DNA of 49,710 bases from Prevotella sp. (GCA_017479675.1 JAFVBX010000063.1:1-49710), one strand, 5' to 3'. Shown: positions 9,832 to 18,816, numbered from the stretch's first letter. Numbers and translations are program-made. Notes: a model not told the origin generated them from the letters alone.

Positions 9832-10395
9832 TTATGAATTACTTATCAACTTGTCTATCTGTTCGGAGAGGTCGCTCTCACCATCGTTTATTATTACGTA
9901 GTCAGCCCTCTTTGCCACCTCCTGCTGGTCTGCCTGACCATCCACCCACTGCGATGCCTTGTCGTAGGTTATGTTATCGCGTTTCATTATACGTTTTATG
10001 CGTACCTCACGTGGTGCCGTTACGGCTATGACCTCATCGACGTATTTGTCAAGGTTTGCCTCGTATATTATAGCACACTCCATCCACTGTAACCCTGAAG
10101 CATAGAAATCGTCTATCACTGCCGGATGTACTATGCTGTTTATGGCATGCTTGTTTGCCTCTGACGCTAAAAGAAATTCCGTCACGACAGCAGTGTTATA
10201 GCGACCGTTGACATATGTCTCTGGACCTATGAGGTCCGTCAGTTGCCGGCGAATGGCAGGTGAGGTGTTTATGAGGTGGCGGGCAGCCTTGTCGCAGTCG
10301 TATATCTCTATTCCCTTTTGCCTCAGCAGGCTACACACGTATGACTTTCCGGCGCCTATACCGCCCGTTATGCAATAACGTTTCATGCGCATCAA
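9832..10395 (-). CDS. coaE: Dephospho-CoA kinase
   Basis: Last step of coenzyme A synthesis: phosphorylates dephospho-CoA at the 3'-hydroxyl. P-loop GGIGAGKS lies near residues 9-16. The substrate-side sequence YDCDKAARHL, the NSIVHPAV stretch and the lid KRIMKRDNITYDKASQW match the family. The length of 187 is usual. The ATG at 10395 overlaps the end of ybbR by 4 bases; the ATG at 10386 (MKRYCITGG) is an equally reasonable start. Stop is TAA. Confidence 0.93.
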   Translation of the reverse strand: MMRMKRYCITGGIGAGKSYVCSLLRQKGIEIYDCDKAARHLINTSPAIRRQLTDLIGPETYVNGRYNTAVVTEFLLASEANKHAINSIVHPAVIDDFYASGLQWMECAIIYEANLDKYVDEVIAVTAPREVRIKRIMKRDNITYDKASQWVDGQADQQEVAKRADYVIINDGESDLSEQIDKLISNS

Positions 10396-11375
10396 TAGTT
10401 CTCTAAGATGTAGTCCACCCTGCTTGTCTTCAGCGTAGCACGCACTATGCCTTGCGGCTGTACCATTATCTTCACCTTCATCTTGTCGTCAGGAGCAGCA
10501 GAGAGGTCTGTGTAGTCTGCCACCACAGTGAACAGTTCAGGCTTTATCTTCGCCATATTCGACAGCCCTACCGTCACTTTCACGTCCACTCTTGCAGGGA
10601 ATGTCTTTAGCGTCACTCCCTCAGGAACGTTGATTGTCTTTATGGGTACACTGATGGTCACCTCCGTCATCTGTTCGGCAATGAGGCTCATACGTACACT
10701 GGTAGGTTCTATACGTGCTCCCGTTATCTTCTGTAACGCCACCTGATGCGTTGACGACTCTTTGATTCCGACAATGTTTTGCGGCACGGTATATACCGCA
10801 TTGATAGTATCAAGAGCTGCAGAGGCAGCATAGACGGAAACGCTGTCTGGTGTCATCACGGTGCGCGTAATGAAATAGTCTGGTGCTGGCAACACCTGTC
10901 CCTCCACCACTATCGGCACTTTCTTCATCTCACCGTAGCTATAGTAGAAGTCCCAACGGTCTGATTTCACCGAGATGATGGATGTCGTCTCAAGGGTACG
11001 CGACTTCAGTATCTTCTGGATATCGTTTGAAGAAATGTTTCCCTTGCCTCCAGACTTGGCATAGTGTGCAAAGCGCAGGTGAATGGTGCGCAACGTATTG
11101 TTGAACGCGTACTCAAGAAGGTTGTAGCCCTTATCGCGCAATACCACACGGATAGTGTCAGGAAGAGGCTCGGTGATGACTATGTTGCGAGGAATATCCG
11201 TCACCTCTATGCGAAGTGGGTACTCCTTCTCATACGTATCATTAAGCGTGGAGAGAAACCAGAAGGTGGCACTGACGGTAAGAAAAAAACAAAATATGAG
11301 AAACTCCTTGCTCGAGAATAAAAGCAAGGAATTTCTCATATCCTTATATTTCTTACGTATAGTCAGCGTGTCCAC
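10392..11375 (-). CDS. YbbR-domain membrane protein (CdaR-like)
   Basis: A single N-terminal membrane segment (about residues 24-42, FLIFCFFLTVSATFWFLSTL) is followed by extracytoplasmic beta-rich repeats of the YbbR type, for example YPLRIEVTDIPRNIVI, VPIVVEGQVLPAPDYFI and VTISVPIKTINVPEGVTL. Firmicutes YbbR/CdaR regulates a diadenylate cyclase; in Bacteroidetes the protein is conserved next to yajC and coaE and its role is not established. It overlaps coaE by 4 bases. The membrane segment lies next to a strong inverted repeat in the DNA (11294-11341). Stop is TGA. Confidence 0.85.
   Translation of the reverse strand: MDTLTIRKKYKDMRNSLLLFSSKEFLIFCFFLTVSATFWFLSTLNDTYEKEYPLRIEVTDIPRNIVITEPLPDTIRVVLRDKGYNLLEYAFNNTLRTIHLRFAHYAKSGGKGNISSNDIQKILKSRTLETTSIISVKSDRWDFYYSYGEMKKVPIVVEGQVLPAPDYFITRTVMTPDSVSVYAASAALDTINAVYTVPQNIVGIKESSTHQVALQKITGARIEPTSVRMSLIAEQMTEVTISVPIKTINVPEGVTLKTFPARVDVKVTVGLSNMAKIKPELFTVVADYTDLSAAPDDKMKVKIMVQPQGIVRATLKTSRVDYILENY
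11294..11341. repeat. 19-bp inverted repeat inside the start of ybbR
   Basis: The arms at 11294-11312 and 11323-11341 are complementary at 18 of 19 positions, with a 10-base loop. The repeat lies in the coding sequence, about 35 bases after the ybbR start, and encodes residues around MRNSLLLFSSKEFLI. No T-run follows, so it does not look like a terminator. Confidence 0.85.
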
Positions 11376-11391
11376 AAGGCGTATCGCTCTA

Positions 11392-11706
11392 TTACTTCAT
11401 CTGCTGGCTGGCAGCATCAGCAAATACATATCCACGGTCAATGGTGATAGTAACGCCACGCGCTATCTCCACCTCGAGCGAGTTCTGCTCCATATTGATA
11501 CGCTTCACGGTGCCATAGACACCACTTGCCGTCACTACCTTCGTTCCTTCAGTGATAGAATTCTGGAAGTTCTTGATTTCCTTCTGCTTCTTCTGTTGAG
11601 GACGAATCATAAAGAAATACATGATAGCAAAGATTGCCACCATCATGATAATCATAGAATAACCGCCACCGGCATTGCCTTGAGCGGCAAGAATAATGTT
11701 TGTCAT
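11392..11706 (-). CDS. yajC: Preprotein translocase subunit YajC
   Basis: Small inner-membrane partner of SecDF in protein export. One membrane segment (about residues 17-34, SMIIMMVAIFAIMYFFMI) is followed by the family signature RPQQKKQKE and a beta domain (GTKVVTASGVYGTV). The length of 104 is normal. It overlaps the nusB end by 4 bases and lies 16 bases before ybbR, the usual Bacteroidetes arrangement. Stop is TAA. Confidence 0.95.
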   Translation of the reverse strand: MTNIILAAQGNAGGGYSMIIMMVAIFAIMYFFMIRPQQKKQKEIKNFQNSITEGTKVVTASGVYGTVKRINMEQNSLEVEIARGVTITIDRGYVFADAASQQMK

Positions 11707-12686
11707 TTTTTATTTTTTGTTGTTTTCTTTGGTTTTGCTTCTTTCTTTTCAGGCTTCTCCGGCATAACCTTCAGGAGCGTACCGTTATCTATAAGGTGGC
11801 GTGCTATTGCATCAAGCATACCATTGATATAGCCACCTGAGCGAGACGTTGAGTACAGCTTTGCCAAACCTACATACTCGTTGATGGTGACATTGACAGG
11901 TATGTTGGGGAAGGTAAGCATTTCAGCTATGGCAAGCTGCATTATCACCACGTCCATGTAGGCAAGACGCGAGAAGTCCCAGTTGCGGCTTGCCTCGGTC
12001 ATGTACTGCTGATACTGGTCGGCATTCACTATGGCTGCATGGAAGAGTTGCTGTGCAAACACTCTGTCTTCCTCGTCGGTATATTCAGGAAGCAGTTCCT
12101 GGTCTGCCCCGTTGGCAGGGTCGAAGCGCTTGATGGTTTTCAGCACGAACGTGTCAACCACTTCCTTGTCATCATTCCAATATATGGAGTCCTCCTCCAG
12201 GGTGTTGCAGAGGTCGTCATTATTCTGTATGAAGAGCTTGTACAACTTGCGCCACACCTCACGATGCGTCTCGTATTCGTCATCGTCGGAGGTTATATAC
12301 TCCTGATATGGCTCGCTCTGTTCCATCTGCAAGTACAGGTTCTTCACAAACTCTGCCTTGTCTTCCCAAATGTTTTTCTGCGTTTCGGCAAACTCCCTAA
12401 GCTGCTTGTTTTCTTCCAGCTGGACTGCAAACTTATTAAACGCAAAGCGCCCTATCGGACCGACGCTGCCCTCACGTTCTGCCTTTGCGGATGCTATATC
12501 GTAGTGCTTGCGCGCCATACGCGTTACAGCCACAATGAGCAACAGCAGGGTTTCGTACAGATGATACGCCTTAGTGAGAGAGAACATCAGTTCTTTCTCC
12601 GCGTTGTCTATGTTGTGGTTGCCGTTCTGGAAATAGGCATAGGTTAACTGAACTGCCTTTATCCTTATTAGTTCTCTGTTAATCAT
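11703..12686 (-). CDS. nusB: Transcription antitermination protein NusB (long Bacteroidetes form)
   Basis: RNA-binding factor that with NusE (S10) promotes rRNA antitermination. The N-terminal part (MINRELIRIKAVQLTYAYFQ) is the RNA-binding helix. The C-terminal helical domain (residues about 200-310) contains the family stretch RLAYMDVVIMQLAIAEML and NEYVGLAKLYS. At 327 residues it is about twice E. coli NusB, with a central acidic helical insert, as in other Bacteroidetes. The end is Lys-rich (KPKKTTKNKK). It heads the yajC-ybbR-coaE operon and has its own promoter. Stop is TGA. Confidence 0.92.
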   Translation of the reverse strand: MINRELIRIKAVQLTYAYFQNGNHNIDNAEKELMFSLTKAYHLYETLLLLIVAVTRMARKHYDIASAKAEREGSVGPIGRFAFNKFAVQLEENKQLREFAETQKNIWEDKAEFVKNLYLQMEQSEPYQEYITSDDDEYETHREVWRKLYKLFIQNNDDLCNTLEEDSIYWNDDKEVVDTFVLKTIKRFDPANGADQELLPEYTDEEDRVFAQQLFHAAIVNADQYQQYMTEASRNWDFSRLAYMDVVIMQLAIAEMLTFPNIPVNVTINEYVGLAKLYSTSRSGGYINGMLDAIARHLIDNGTLLKVMPEKPEKKEAKPKKTTKNKK

Positions 12687-12750
12687 ACGTTTCTCCTCTA
12701 CTAATTAGATCGCTGTGTTATAGTACTGGTTTATATGTGAATATCACATG

Positions 12751-12781
12751 CAAAGGTACTATATTTATATATAATGACAAA
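12751..12781 (-). promoter_or_regulatory. Promoter for the nusB operon
   Basis: On the minus strand, TTTG (12781-12778), exactly 19 bases, then TACCTTTG (12758-12751): an excellent match to the Bacteroidetes -33/-7 consensus, about 65 bases upstream of the nusB ATG. Confidence 0.8.
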
Positions 12782-12820
12782 GAAAGCTTTTCGTTTTTAT
12801 GTTTTTTTTACAGTTTTATT

Positions 12821-12850
12821 TGCCTGTGTCAAAAATAATTACTACCTTTG
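12821..12850 (+). promoter_or_regulatory. Promoter for rplY
   Basis: TTTG at 12821-12824 and TACCTTTG at 12843-12850 form a Bacteroidetes-type promoter, divergent from the nusB promoter. It gives a leader of about 110 bases ahead of the L25 gene. Confidence 0.75.
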
Positions 12851-12856
12851 CACCCG

Positions 12857-12969
12857 CAAAATCGCAAAACGCGTTTGGGATGTAACGTCCGCGACGGTCA
12901 GCCACATCCCGTGTGTGATGGCAGATTAAGCATTTCATTTCAAAAAACTTAATTTAGAGTAACACAATT
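12857..12969 (+). ncRNA. Structured 5' leader of rplY (possible r-protein autoregulatory leader)
   Basis: The leader contains a 7-bp helix GGGATGT (12877-12883) with ACATCCC (12904-12910). It encloses a 4-bp helix CGTC/GACG. The sequence CGACGGTCAG inside it is close to CGACGGTTAG in the L13 leader. Ribosomal protein genes often carry leaders bound by their own product; that role here is inferred. Confidence 0.5.
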
Positions 12970-13569
12970 ATGTTAGAAATTTCACTCAACGGTCAGAAGC
13001 GTTCTGACCTCGGAAAGAAGGCTTCTAAGGAAGCTCGTAAGCAGGGACTCATCCCATGTAACATCTACGGTGAGAAGAAGGGCGAGAACGGTCTGCCAGT
13101 AGCAGAGTCTTTCGTTATTCCTTTCACAGAGTTGCGTAAGGCTATCTATACGCCTAACGTTTATGTCATCAACCTCAACATTGACGGCGAGAAGAAGATT
13201 GCCATCATGAAGGAGATACAGTTCCACCCAGTTACTGATGCTCCCATCCACGTTGACTTCTTCGAGATCACTCCAGAGAAGCCTATCACTGTAGGCATAC
13301 CTGTAAACCTCGTTGGTCTTGCTGCCGGTGTACGCCTTGGTGGTCGTATGTCTCTCTCTATCCGTCAGATTAAGGTTACTGCACCATACACTCGCATACC
13401 TGAGAAGCTCGACATCGACGTTACAGCACTCGAAATCGGCAAGTCTATCAAGGTTGGCTCACTCTCATTCGAGGGACTTGAGTTGGCTACTCCTGCTGAA
13501 GTTATCGTATGTTCTGTTAAGATGACACGTGCTGCACAGGCTGCTGCCGCTGCTGCCGCTGCAGAATAA
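12970..13569 (+). CDS. rplY: 50S ribosomal protein L25/general stress protein Ctc
   Basis: Binds 5S rRNA in the large subunit. The N-terminal L25 domain has SLNGQKRSDLGKKASKEARKQG and IPCNIYGEKK, the family's opening. A C-terminal Ctc domain (about residues 100-185, ITVGIPVNLVGLAAGVRLGG and VTALEIGKSIKVGSL) makes this the two-domain TL5/Ctc form of 199 residues rather than the short E. coli type. The tail is an alanine run. Strongly biased codon use and a dedicated promoter and leader suit a highly expressed gene. A rho-independent terminator follows, so pth is largely separate. Confidence 0.95.
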   Translation: MLEISLNGQKRSDLGKKASKEARKQGLIPCNIYGEKKGENGLPVAESFVIPFTELRKAIYTPNVYVINLNIDGEKKIAIMKEIQFHPVTDAPIHVDFFEITPEKPITVGIPVNLVGLAAGVRLGGRMSLSIRQIKVTAPYTRIPEKLDIDVTALEIGKSIKVGSLSFEGLELATPAEVIVCSVKMTRAAQAAAAAAAAE

Positions 13570-13605
13570 GCATTGCGTTGGTCATTGACTGAACTTACCA
13601 TACAT

Positions 13606-13636
13606 AAGGCACTCTTGGCAACAAGGGTGCCTTTTT
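13606..13636 (+). terminator. Rho-independent terminator after rplY
   Basis: An 11-bp stem, AAGGCACTCTT (13606-13616) with AAGGGTGCCTT (13623-13633), closes a 6-base loop and runs into a T-tract. Confidence 0.88.
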
Positions 13637-13674
13637 AATTAGGAATCAGAAAATAAGAATTGGGAGTTTAAAGG

Positions 13675-14238
13675 TTGGAAAAATTTCTTATAGCAGGTCT
13701 CGGCAACCCTGGGGCAGAGTATCACGAGACCCGACATAACGCAGGATGGATGGTGCTTGACGCCTTTGCCAAGGCACAAGAGGTGACGTTCAACGACCGT
13801 CGCTACGGCTTTGTGGCTGAAACAAGTGTGAAGGGACGCAAGATGTTCCTTCTGAAACCCACCACCTTCATGAACCTTTCAGGCAATGCCATACGTTATT
13901 GGTTGGAGAAAGAGAACATACCCACCGAACACCTGCTTGTCATAGTCGATGACCTCGCCCTGCCTCTCGGCAAGATGCGACTGAAAGGCAATGGTTCCAA
14001 TGGCGGACACAACGGCTTGGGACACATCCAGCAACTCATCGGACAGAAGTACGCACGCTTACGTATCGGCATCGGCAACGAGTTTCTGCGTGGCGGACAG
14101 ATAGACTATGTCCTCTCCAAATTCAGCGAGGAAGACAAAAAGGTTCTTGAGCCACTGATAGAGACTTCATGCGAAATAATAAAGAGTTTCGTGCTCGCAG
14201 GCATTGACCGTACAATGAACTTATACAACAAAAAGTAG
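13675..14238 (+). CDS. pth: Peptidyl-tRNA hydrolase
   Basis: Releases tRNA from peptidyl-tRNA dropped by ribosomes. Family motifs are [22 protein letters not shown] (catalytic His in TRHNAG), [37 protein letters not shown]. The length of 187 is normal. The start must be the TTG at 13675: an in-frame TAA ends 3 bases before it and no ATG lies between. A purine-rich stretch (GGGAG, AAAGG) precedes it. Stop is TAG, directly abutting the ATG of the next gene, which implies coupled translation. Confidence 0.95.
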   Translation: MEKFLIAGLGNPGAEYHETRHNAGWMVLDAFAKAQEVTFNDRRYGFVAETSVKGRKMFLLKPTTFMNLSGNAIRYWLEKENIPTEHLLVIVDDLALPLGKMRLKGNGSNGGHNGLGHIQQLIGQKYARLRIGIGNEFLRGGQIDYVLSKFSEEDKKVLEPLIETSCEIIKSFVLAGIDRTMNLYNKK

Positions 14239-14682
14239 ATGGAGCAAAAACTGAAACATCAGGAGTCGGCGCGCCTCGACAAATGGCTGTGGGCAAGTCG
14301 CATATTCAAGACACGCTCCATTGCCGCTGATGCCTGCAAAAACGGTCGTGTCACAAAAGACAGCGTCACCATGAAACCGTCTCGCATGGTGAAAGTCGGC
14401 GAGGTGATAAGCGTCAAGAAACCGCCGATTACCTACTCCTTCAAGATTCTCAATGCCATAGAGAACCGCGTAGGTGCAAAACTGATAGGCGAGGTTTACG
14501 AAAATGTTACCGACCCTAAGCAGTATGAGCTACTCGAAATGTCTCGCATCTCTGGCTTCATCGACCGTCAGAAAGGCACAGGACGCCCCACCAAGAAGGA
14601 CCGTCGCGCCATGGAGGCATTCGTCGAACCCGTAATGTTCGGATGGGATGACGATGACGAGATGTTTGATGATGAAGAATAA
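14239..14682 (+). CDS. S4-domain RNA-binding protein (Hsp15-like)
   Basis: Hsp15/HslR-like protein; E. coli Hsp15 binds 50S subunits carrying stalled nascent chains. The S4 domain occupies residues 12-75 (RLDKWLWASRIFKTRSIAADACKNGRVTKD). A basic linker (RQKGTGRPTKKDRR) and an acidic end (WDDDDEMFDDEE) follow. The length of 147 is slightly above E. coli Hsp15 (133). Its ATG abuts the pth stop, so both likely act in rescuing stalled translation (inference from context). A strong hairpin follows. Confidence 0.88.
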   Translation: MEQKLKHQESARLDKWLWASRIFKTRSIAADACKNGRVTKDSVTMKPSRMVKVGEVISVKKPPITYSFKILNAIENRVGAKLIGEVYENVTDPKQYELLEMSRISGFIDRQKGTGRPTKKDRRAMEAFVEPVMFGWDDDDEMFDDEE

Positions 14683-14724
14683 AACTTTTTTTGCGCAATT
14701 CTTTGAAAATGCGCAAAAAGTTTT
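14681..14724 (+). terminator. Hairpin terminator after the S4-domain gene
   Basis: Arms AAAACTTTTTTTGCGCA (14681-14697) and TGCGCAAAAAGTTTT (14710-14724) pair almost fully. The right arm ends in TTTT and overlaps the -33 box of the nhaD promoter. Confidence 0.75.
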
Positions 14725-14752
14725 GCCGTTTCAGAAAAACATTGTATCTTTG
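14722..14752 (+). promoter_or_regulatory. Promoter for nhaD
   Basis: TTTG (14722-14725), 19 bases, TATCTTTG (14745-14752), followed by C: a full match to the Bacteroidetes consensus. The leader contains reiterated TTTAATC/TTTAATT units (about 14780-14822), similar to those ahead of the aminotransferase gene at 23787. Confidence 0.82.
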
Positions 14753-14829
14753 CAAAATTGAAGATAGTACAAAGTACAAATCTTTTAATCGTTTAATCGT
14801 TTAATTTTTTAATCCTTTAATATCATAAA

Positions 14830-16149
14830 ATGTCAACTATTACTATTATCGTTGCTGCTTTCGTCATTGGCTATTTCTTCATCGCCATAGAAAGCGTTAC
14901 AAAAATCAACAAGGCGGCTATTGCCGTACTTATGTGTGTGGTATGTTGGACTCTGCTTGCCCTGGGTCATGCAGACCTTATCGGCATAGCACTGCCCGAA
15001 GGTTGGGAACTCGGTGAGTCCATTGAGAAAAACCTCGGCGAGGCTGGCACCACACTGTTCTTCCTCATGGGTGCCATGACAATCGTAGAGATTGTCGATC
15101 AGCACGGAGGTTTCAACTGGGTACGCGGTGCGCTGGCATCTAAGTCAAAGCGCTCACTGCTATGGAAGATTGCCTTCATGACGGCTATCCTCTCTGCAGT
15201 GCTCGACAACCTCACCACCTCCATCGTAATGATTATGATTCTGCGTAAGCTCGTGCAGGACAAGAACGACCGCATCTGGTATGCTGTCTGCGTCATCATC
15301 GCAGCTAATGCCGGCGGTGCATTCTCTCCTATCGGCGACGTTACCACCATCATGCTTTGGAACGGTAAGATGATGACAGCCCTCGGCGTTATCTCTGAGA
15401 TTATCGTACCATCATTCATCGCCTTCATCGTGCCTACCTTCGTCATGCAGATGCACCTGAAGGGCGCCCTGCCAGCCATCGAAGACAAGCAGTCGGCCGG
15501 TGATGATATCGTGTCATCCTTCCAGAAGAAGCTCATCTTCGCTATCGGCGTAGGCGGTCTCTGCTGTGTTCCTGTATTCCACACCCTCACTGAACTCCCT
15601 GCATTCATGGGCATCCTTGCTGTACTTGGCATCCTGTGGACAGTTACGGAGCTCATCTATCGCCGCAAGAAGGAGAACGATCCTATGGCTAAGCGCGTCA
15701 CAAAACTGCTCTCACGCATCGACCTCGCCACCATCATGTTCTTCCTCGGCATCCTTATGGCTGTTGCCACTCTCTCAGAAATCGGCGTACTGGCACAGAT
15801 GGGTAAGTGGCTCGACGAGTCTATCGGCAACGACTACCTCATCACGGGTGCCATCGGTATCCTGTCATCAATCGTTGACAACGTGCCTCTCGTAGCAGCA
15901 TCAATGAAGATGTATGTCATCGACTCTGCACCAAACCTTGTTGTTGACGGTGTATTCTGGCAGCTGTTGGCTTACTGTGCCGGCGTCGGCGGTTCTATGC
16001 TTATCATCGGCTCCGCTGCTGGTGTCGTAGTAATGGGCTTGGAGCACATCAGCTTCGGTTGGTACATGAAGAACGTTACATGGATTGCCTTCGTCGGCTA
16101 CGTGGCAGGTATCATCTGCTACTGGCTCGAGAAGACATATATTTTCTAA
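14830..16149 (+). CDS. nhaD: Na+/H+ antiporter NhaD
   Basis: Inner-membrane sodium:proton antiporter of the ion-transporter superfamily. About twelve hydrophobic segments span 439 residues. Family stretches include AVLDNLTTSIVMIMILRKL, ANAGGAFSPIGDVTTIMLW and SSIVDNVPLVAASMKMY; the paired DN residues at the two repeat centres are the usual transport sites. It supports sodium and pH homeostasis. The stop TAA abuts the ATG of the PAP2 gene, so the two are probably co-translated. It has its own strong promoter. Confidence 0.94.
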   Translation: MSTITIIVAAFVIGYFFIAIESVTKINKAAIAVLMCVVCWTLLALGHADLIGIALPEGWELGESIEKNLGEAGTTLFFLMGAMTIVEIVDQHGGFNWVRGALASKSKRSLLWKIAFMTAILSAVLDNLTTSIVMIMILRKLVQDKNDRIWYAVCVIIAANAGGAFSPIGDVTTIMLWNGKMMTALGVISEIIVPSFIAFIVPTFVMQMHLKGALPAIEDKQSAGDDIVSSFQKKLIFAIGVGGLCCVPVFHTLTELPAFMGILAVLGILWTVTELIYRRKKENDPMAKRVTKLLSRIDLATIMFFLGILMAVATLSEIGVLAQMGKWLDESIGNDYLITGAIGILSSIVDNVPLVAASMKMYVIDSAPNLVVDGVFWQLLAYCAGVGGSMLIIGSAAGVVVMGLEHISFGWYMKNVTWIAFVGYVAGIICYWLEKTYIF

Positions 16150-16791
16150 ATGGACGAACAACTGTTTTTCCTTATAAACGCCCACCACACGGAGTATTTC
16201 GATGCTTTCATGTGGATGATGAGCCAGAAGACGGTATGGATTCTGCTCTATGCAAGTCTGCTCTATGTGGTGTGGCGCAACTACTCATGGCGAGGGGCAC
16301 TCACGTTGCTCCTCGTCATTGGTATCGGAATGCTTATTACCGATTGGGGCAATGCCCACCTCTTGCGTCCATGGATAGGGCGACTTCGTCCAAGCAATCC
16401 CGACAACCCCATTGCACCTATGGTGCACATAGTATACGGCAGGCATGGCAGCGGATGCGGAATGCCATCCGCTCACAGTGCTAATATGTGGTTGCTCACC
16501 TACGTGACATATCACTGGCTCCGCTCACGCTGGACTGCCATCACTATGGTTGTGCTCACCCTCATGATATGCTACTCACGCATATACCTTGGCTTCCACT
16601 ATCCTGGTGACATCCTCGGTGGATTCATTCTCGCCACCCTTGTTGTGTTGATGTTGTCACGCATCTTCAAGAAACTGTGGCACATAGAGCCACCCCTCAC
16701 TGTCCGCCTCGTCTGGCTTCCAACTCTTGTGACCATACTCACCATAGTGTCATTCGCCATCTCATCGGCATGCATCACCTTTCAACAGTAA
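16150..16791 (+). CDS. PAP2-family membrane phosphatase
   Basis: Membrane phosphatase of the PAP2 superfamily (213 residues, about five to six membrane segments). The three catalytic motifs are visible: RPWIGRLRP (motif 1), GMPSAHSAN (motif 2) and SRIYLGFHYPGD (motif 3, catalytic His). Likely substrates are undecaprenyl pyrophosphate, phosphatidylglycerophosphate or lipid A phosphate; the sequence does not decide. Its position at the head of the surface-glycan region favours carrier lipid or lipid A. The start abuts the nhaD stop. Confidence 0.88.
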   Translation: MDEQLFFLINAHHTEYFDAFMWMMSQKTVWILLYASLLYVVWRNYSWRGALTLLLVIGIGMLITDWGNAHLLRPWIGRLRPSNPDNPIAPMVHIVYGRHGSGCGMPSAHSANMWLLTYVTYHWLRSRWTAITMVVLTLMICYSRIYLGFHYPGDILGGFILATLVVLMLSRIFKKLWHIEPPLTVRLVWLPTLVTILTIVSFAISSACITFQQ

Positions 16792-16818
16792 ATAAAATAA
16801 AGGAACAAGGCGGTAACC

Positions 16819-18735
16819 GTGTTCAAGAAGCATAACATATCAACCCCTGTTGCTTTTGTCATTAACATGGCAATGGCGTATGTGGCATACATGCTATGCA
16901 GGATAGAGTACGTGGCAGAAAACTGGAGCGCCCTTGGCTCATCGCTGTTTGCCAACCCTTTGTCAGGTCTGCTTGCCGGTTCACTGAAGTTTGACACCTC
17001 TGCCATACTCTACACCAACATCCTCTATGCCCTCATGATGCTCCTGCCCTTGCATTATAAAGAGTCAAGACTTTGGCAAAAGGCAGCTAAATGGCTGTTT
17101 GTTATGGTCAACGGTATTGCGATAGCAGCCAATCTTGCCGACTCTGTCTATTTCCGCTATACGGGCAAGCGCACCACGATGAGTGTGCTGCAGGAGTTTG
17201 AGAACGAGGGTAACATGGGCAGCATACTCGGTGCAGAGGTGATAAACCACTGGTATCTGTTCATGCTCGGCATAGTGATGATATACTTATTGTGGAAACT
17301 GTATGTCATGCCGTCGTCAAGAGCCAACAAGAAACGTAACTACATTTTATATTATACGGCAAACACGCTTGTCTTTGTCCTGTATATTCCGCTTACCATT
17401 GCCGGTATGCGCGGTGGTTTCACTCATGCCGTGCGCCCCATCACGATAAGTAATGCCAACCAGTATGTCTCTCATCCCAAGGAGGCGGCAGCAATACTCA
17501 ATACCCCCTTCTCGCTGATAAGAACGACGGGTAAGAAATCGTTCAAAGACCCAGGCTATGCCATAACGGAGATTGACGATACCTATACAGCCCTGCACAA
17601 CGGCAACAGCCAGTCAGTGCCTAACAAAAAAAATGTGGTGGTGCTGATAGTAGAGAGCTTCGGCAGGGAATATGTCGAAGAGGGATTTGCGCCGTTTGTG
17701 AAGTCGCTGGAGCAAGGCTCACTGACCTTCGATTACAGTTATGCCAATGGCAGGAAGTCTATTGACGGCATGCCGTCGATACTTTCCAGCATACCAATGT
17801 TCGTGGAGCCTTTCTTCCTTACCCCTGCATCACTGAACAACGTTAGCGGACTGGCAGGCGAACTGGGTAAGATAGGTTATTCCACTGCTTTCTTCCACGG
17901 TGCGGAGAACGGCAGCATGGGTTTTGAGGCTTTTGCCAAAGCCACAGGATTTAAGAAATATTACGGCAGGACGGAATATAACGCCGACAAGCGTTTCGAC
18001 GGTGATGACGACTTTGACGGCACGTGGGCAATATGGGACGAACCCTTCTTGCAGTTCTATGCCCAGAAGATGACGGAGATGCAACAGCCGTTTATGACTG
18101 CCGTGTTCACTGCCTCCAGCCATCATCCGTTTAATGTGCCTGACAAATATGCGGACATATATAAGGATGACGACAAGAACTCCATACACCGTTGCATCAG
18201 GTACACGGACATGGCAATTAGGAAGTTCTTCGAGACAGCCAGGAAGCAGGCGTGGTACAACAACACTGTCTTTGTACTCACGTGCGACCACACCAACGGT
18301 TTCGACAGTGACATGTATAACACGGACTTAGGACTGTATGCCGCTCCTCTCATCATCTTCGACCCGACAGGCGAGGTGGTGAAGCCTGAGCGTCGGCATG
18401 GCGTAGCGCAACAGATAGACATAATGCCCACGGTGCTAAGTCTTACGGGTTACAACAAGCCCTACATAGCTTTCGGACAGGACCTTACGAAGACCAACGA
18501 CGAGGCTACGTGGGCGGTGAGCTACAATAACGGCATCTATCAGTTTGTGAAAGGTGACTACTTCCTGCAGTTTGACGGAAGGAAAGTCACAGGCTTCTAT
18601 GATTTCAAACAAGACCCTTTGCTGAAAAATAATGTGATAGGCAAGGCGAAGCAAGACAGTATGCTACGCACGCTGAAGGCAGTGATAGCAGACTACATGA
18701 AGAGGATGGAGAATAACCAGTTGGTTGTAAAGTAG
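16819..18735 (+). CDS. LTA-synthase-like sulfatase-family membrane protein
   Basis: Alkaline-phosphatase/sulfatase superfamily phosphotransferase related to lipoteichoic acid synthases and lipid A phosphoethanolamine transferases. Four to five membrane segments (about residues 10-200) precede a periplasmic catalytic domain. It opens with VVVLIVESFGREY (metal-binding Glu) and has a probable nucleophile Ser314 in NGRKSIDGMPS. Later ligands are in FTASSHHPF and LTCDHTNGFDSD. It probably transfers a phospho-alcohol to a glycan or lipid (inference). The start is GTG at 16819, the first candidate after an in-frame TAA at 16798-16800. Stop is TAG. Confidence 0.85.
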   Translation: MFKKHNISTPVAFVINMAMAYVAYMLCRIEYVAENWSALGSSLFANPLSGLLAGSLKFDTSAILYTNILYALMMLLPLHYKESRLWQKAAKWLFVMVNGIAIAANLADSVYFRYTGKRTTMSVLQEFENEGNMGSILGAEVINHWYLFMLGIVMIYLLWKLYVMPSSRANKKRNYILYYTANTLVFVLYIPLTIAGMRGGFTHAVRPITISNANQYVSHPKEAAAILNTPFSLIRTTGKKSFKDPGYAITEIDDTYTALHNGNSQSVPNKKNVVVLIVESFGREYVEEGFAPFVKSLEQGSLTFDYSYANGRKSIDGMPSILSSIPMFVEPFFLTPASLNNVSGLAGELGKIGYSTAFFHGAENGSMGFEAFAKATGFKKYYGRTEYNADKRFDGDDDFDGTWAIWDEPFLQFYAQKMTEMQQPFMTAVFTASSHHPFNVPDKYADIYKDDDKNSIHRCIRYTDMAIRKFFETARKQAWYNNTVFVLTCDHTNGFDSDMYNTDLGLYAAPLIIFDPTGEVVKPERRHGVAQQIDIMPTVLSLTGYNKPYIAFGQDLTKTNDEATWAVSYNNGIYQFVKGDYFLQFDGRKVTGFYDFKQDPLLKNNVIGKAKQDSMLRTLKAVIADYMKRMENNQLVVK

Positions 18736-18816
18736 CACGAAAGTTAACGTTTCGTAAATTACGTAACGCAAAATGCGAAATGCAAAAAATAGCACAAATC
18801 AGTAAATACAACTATT

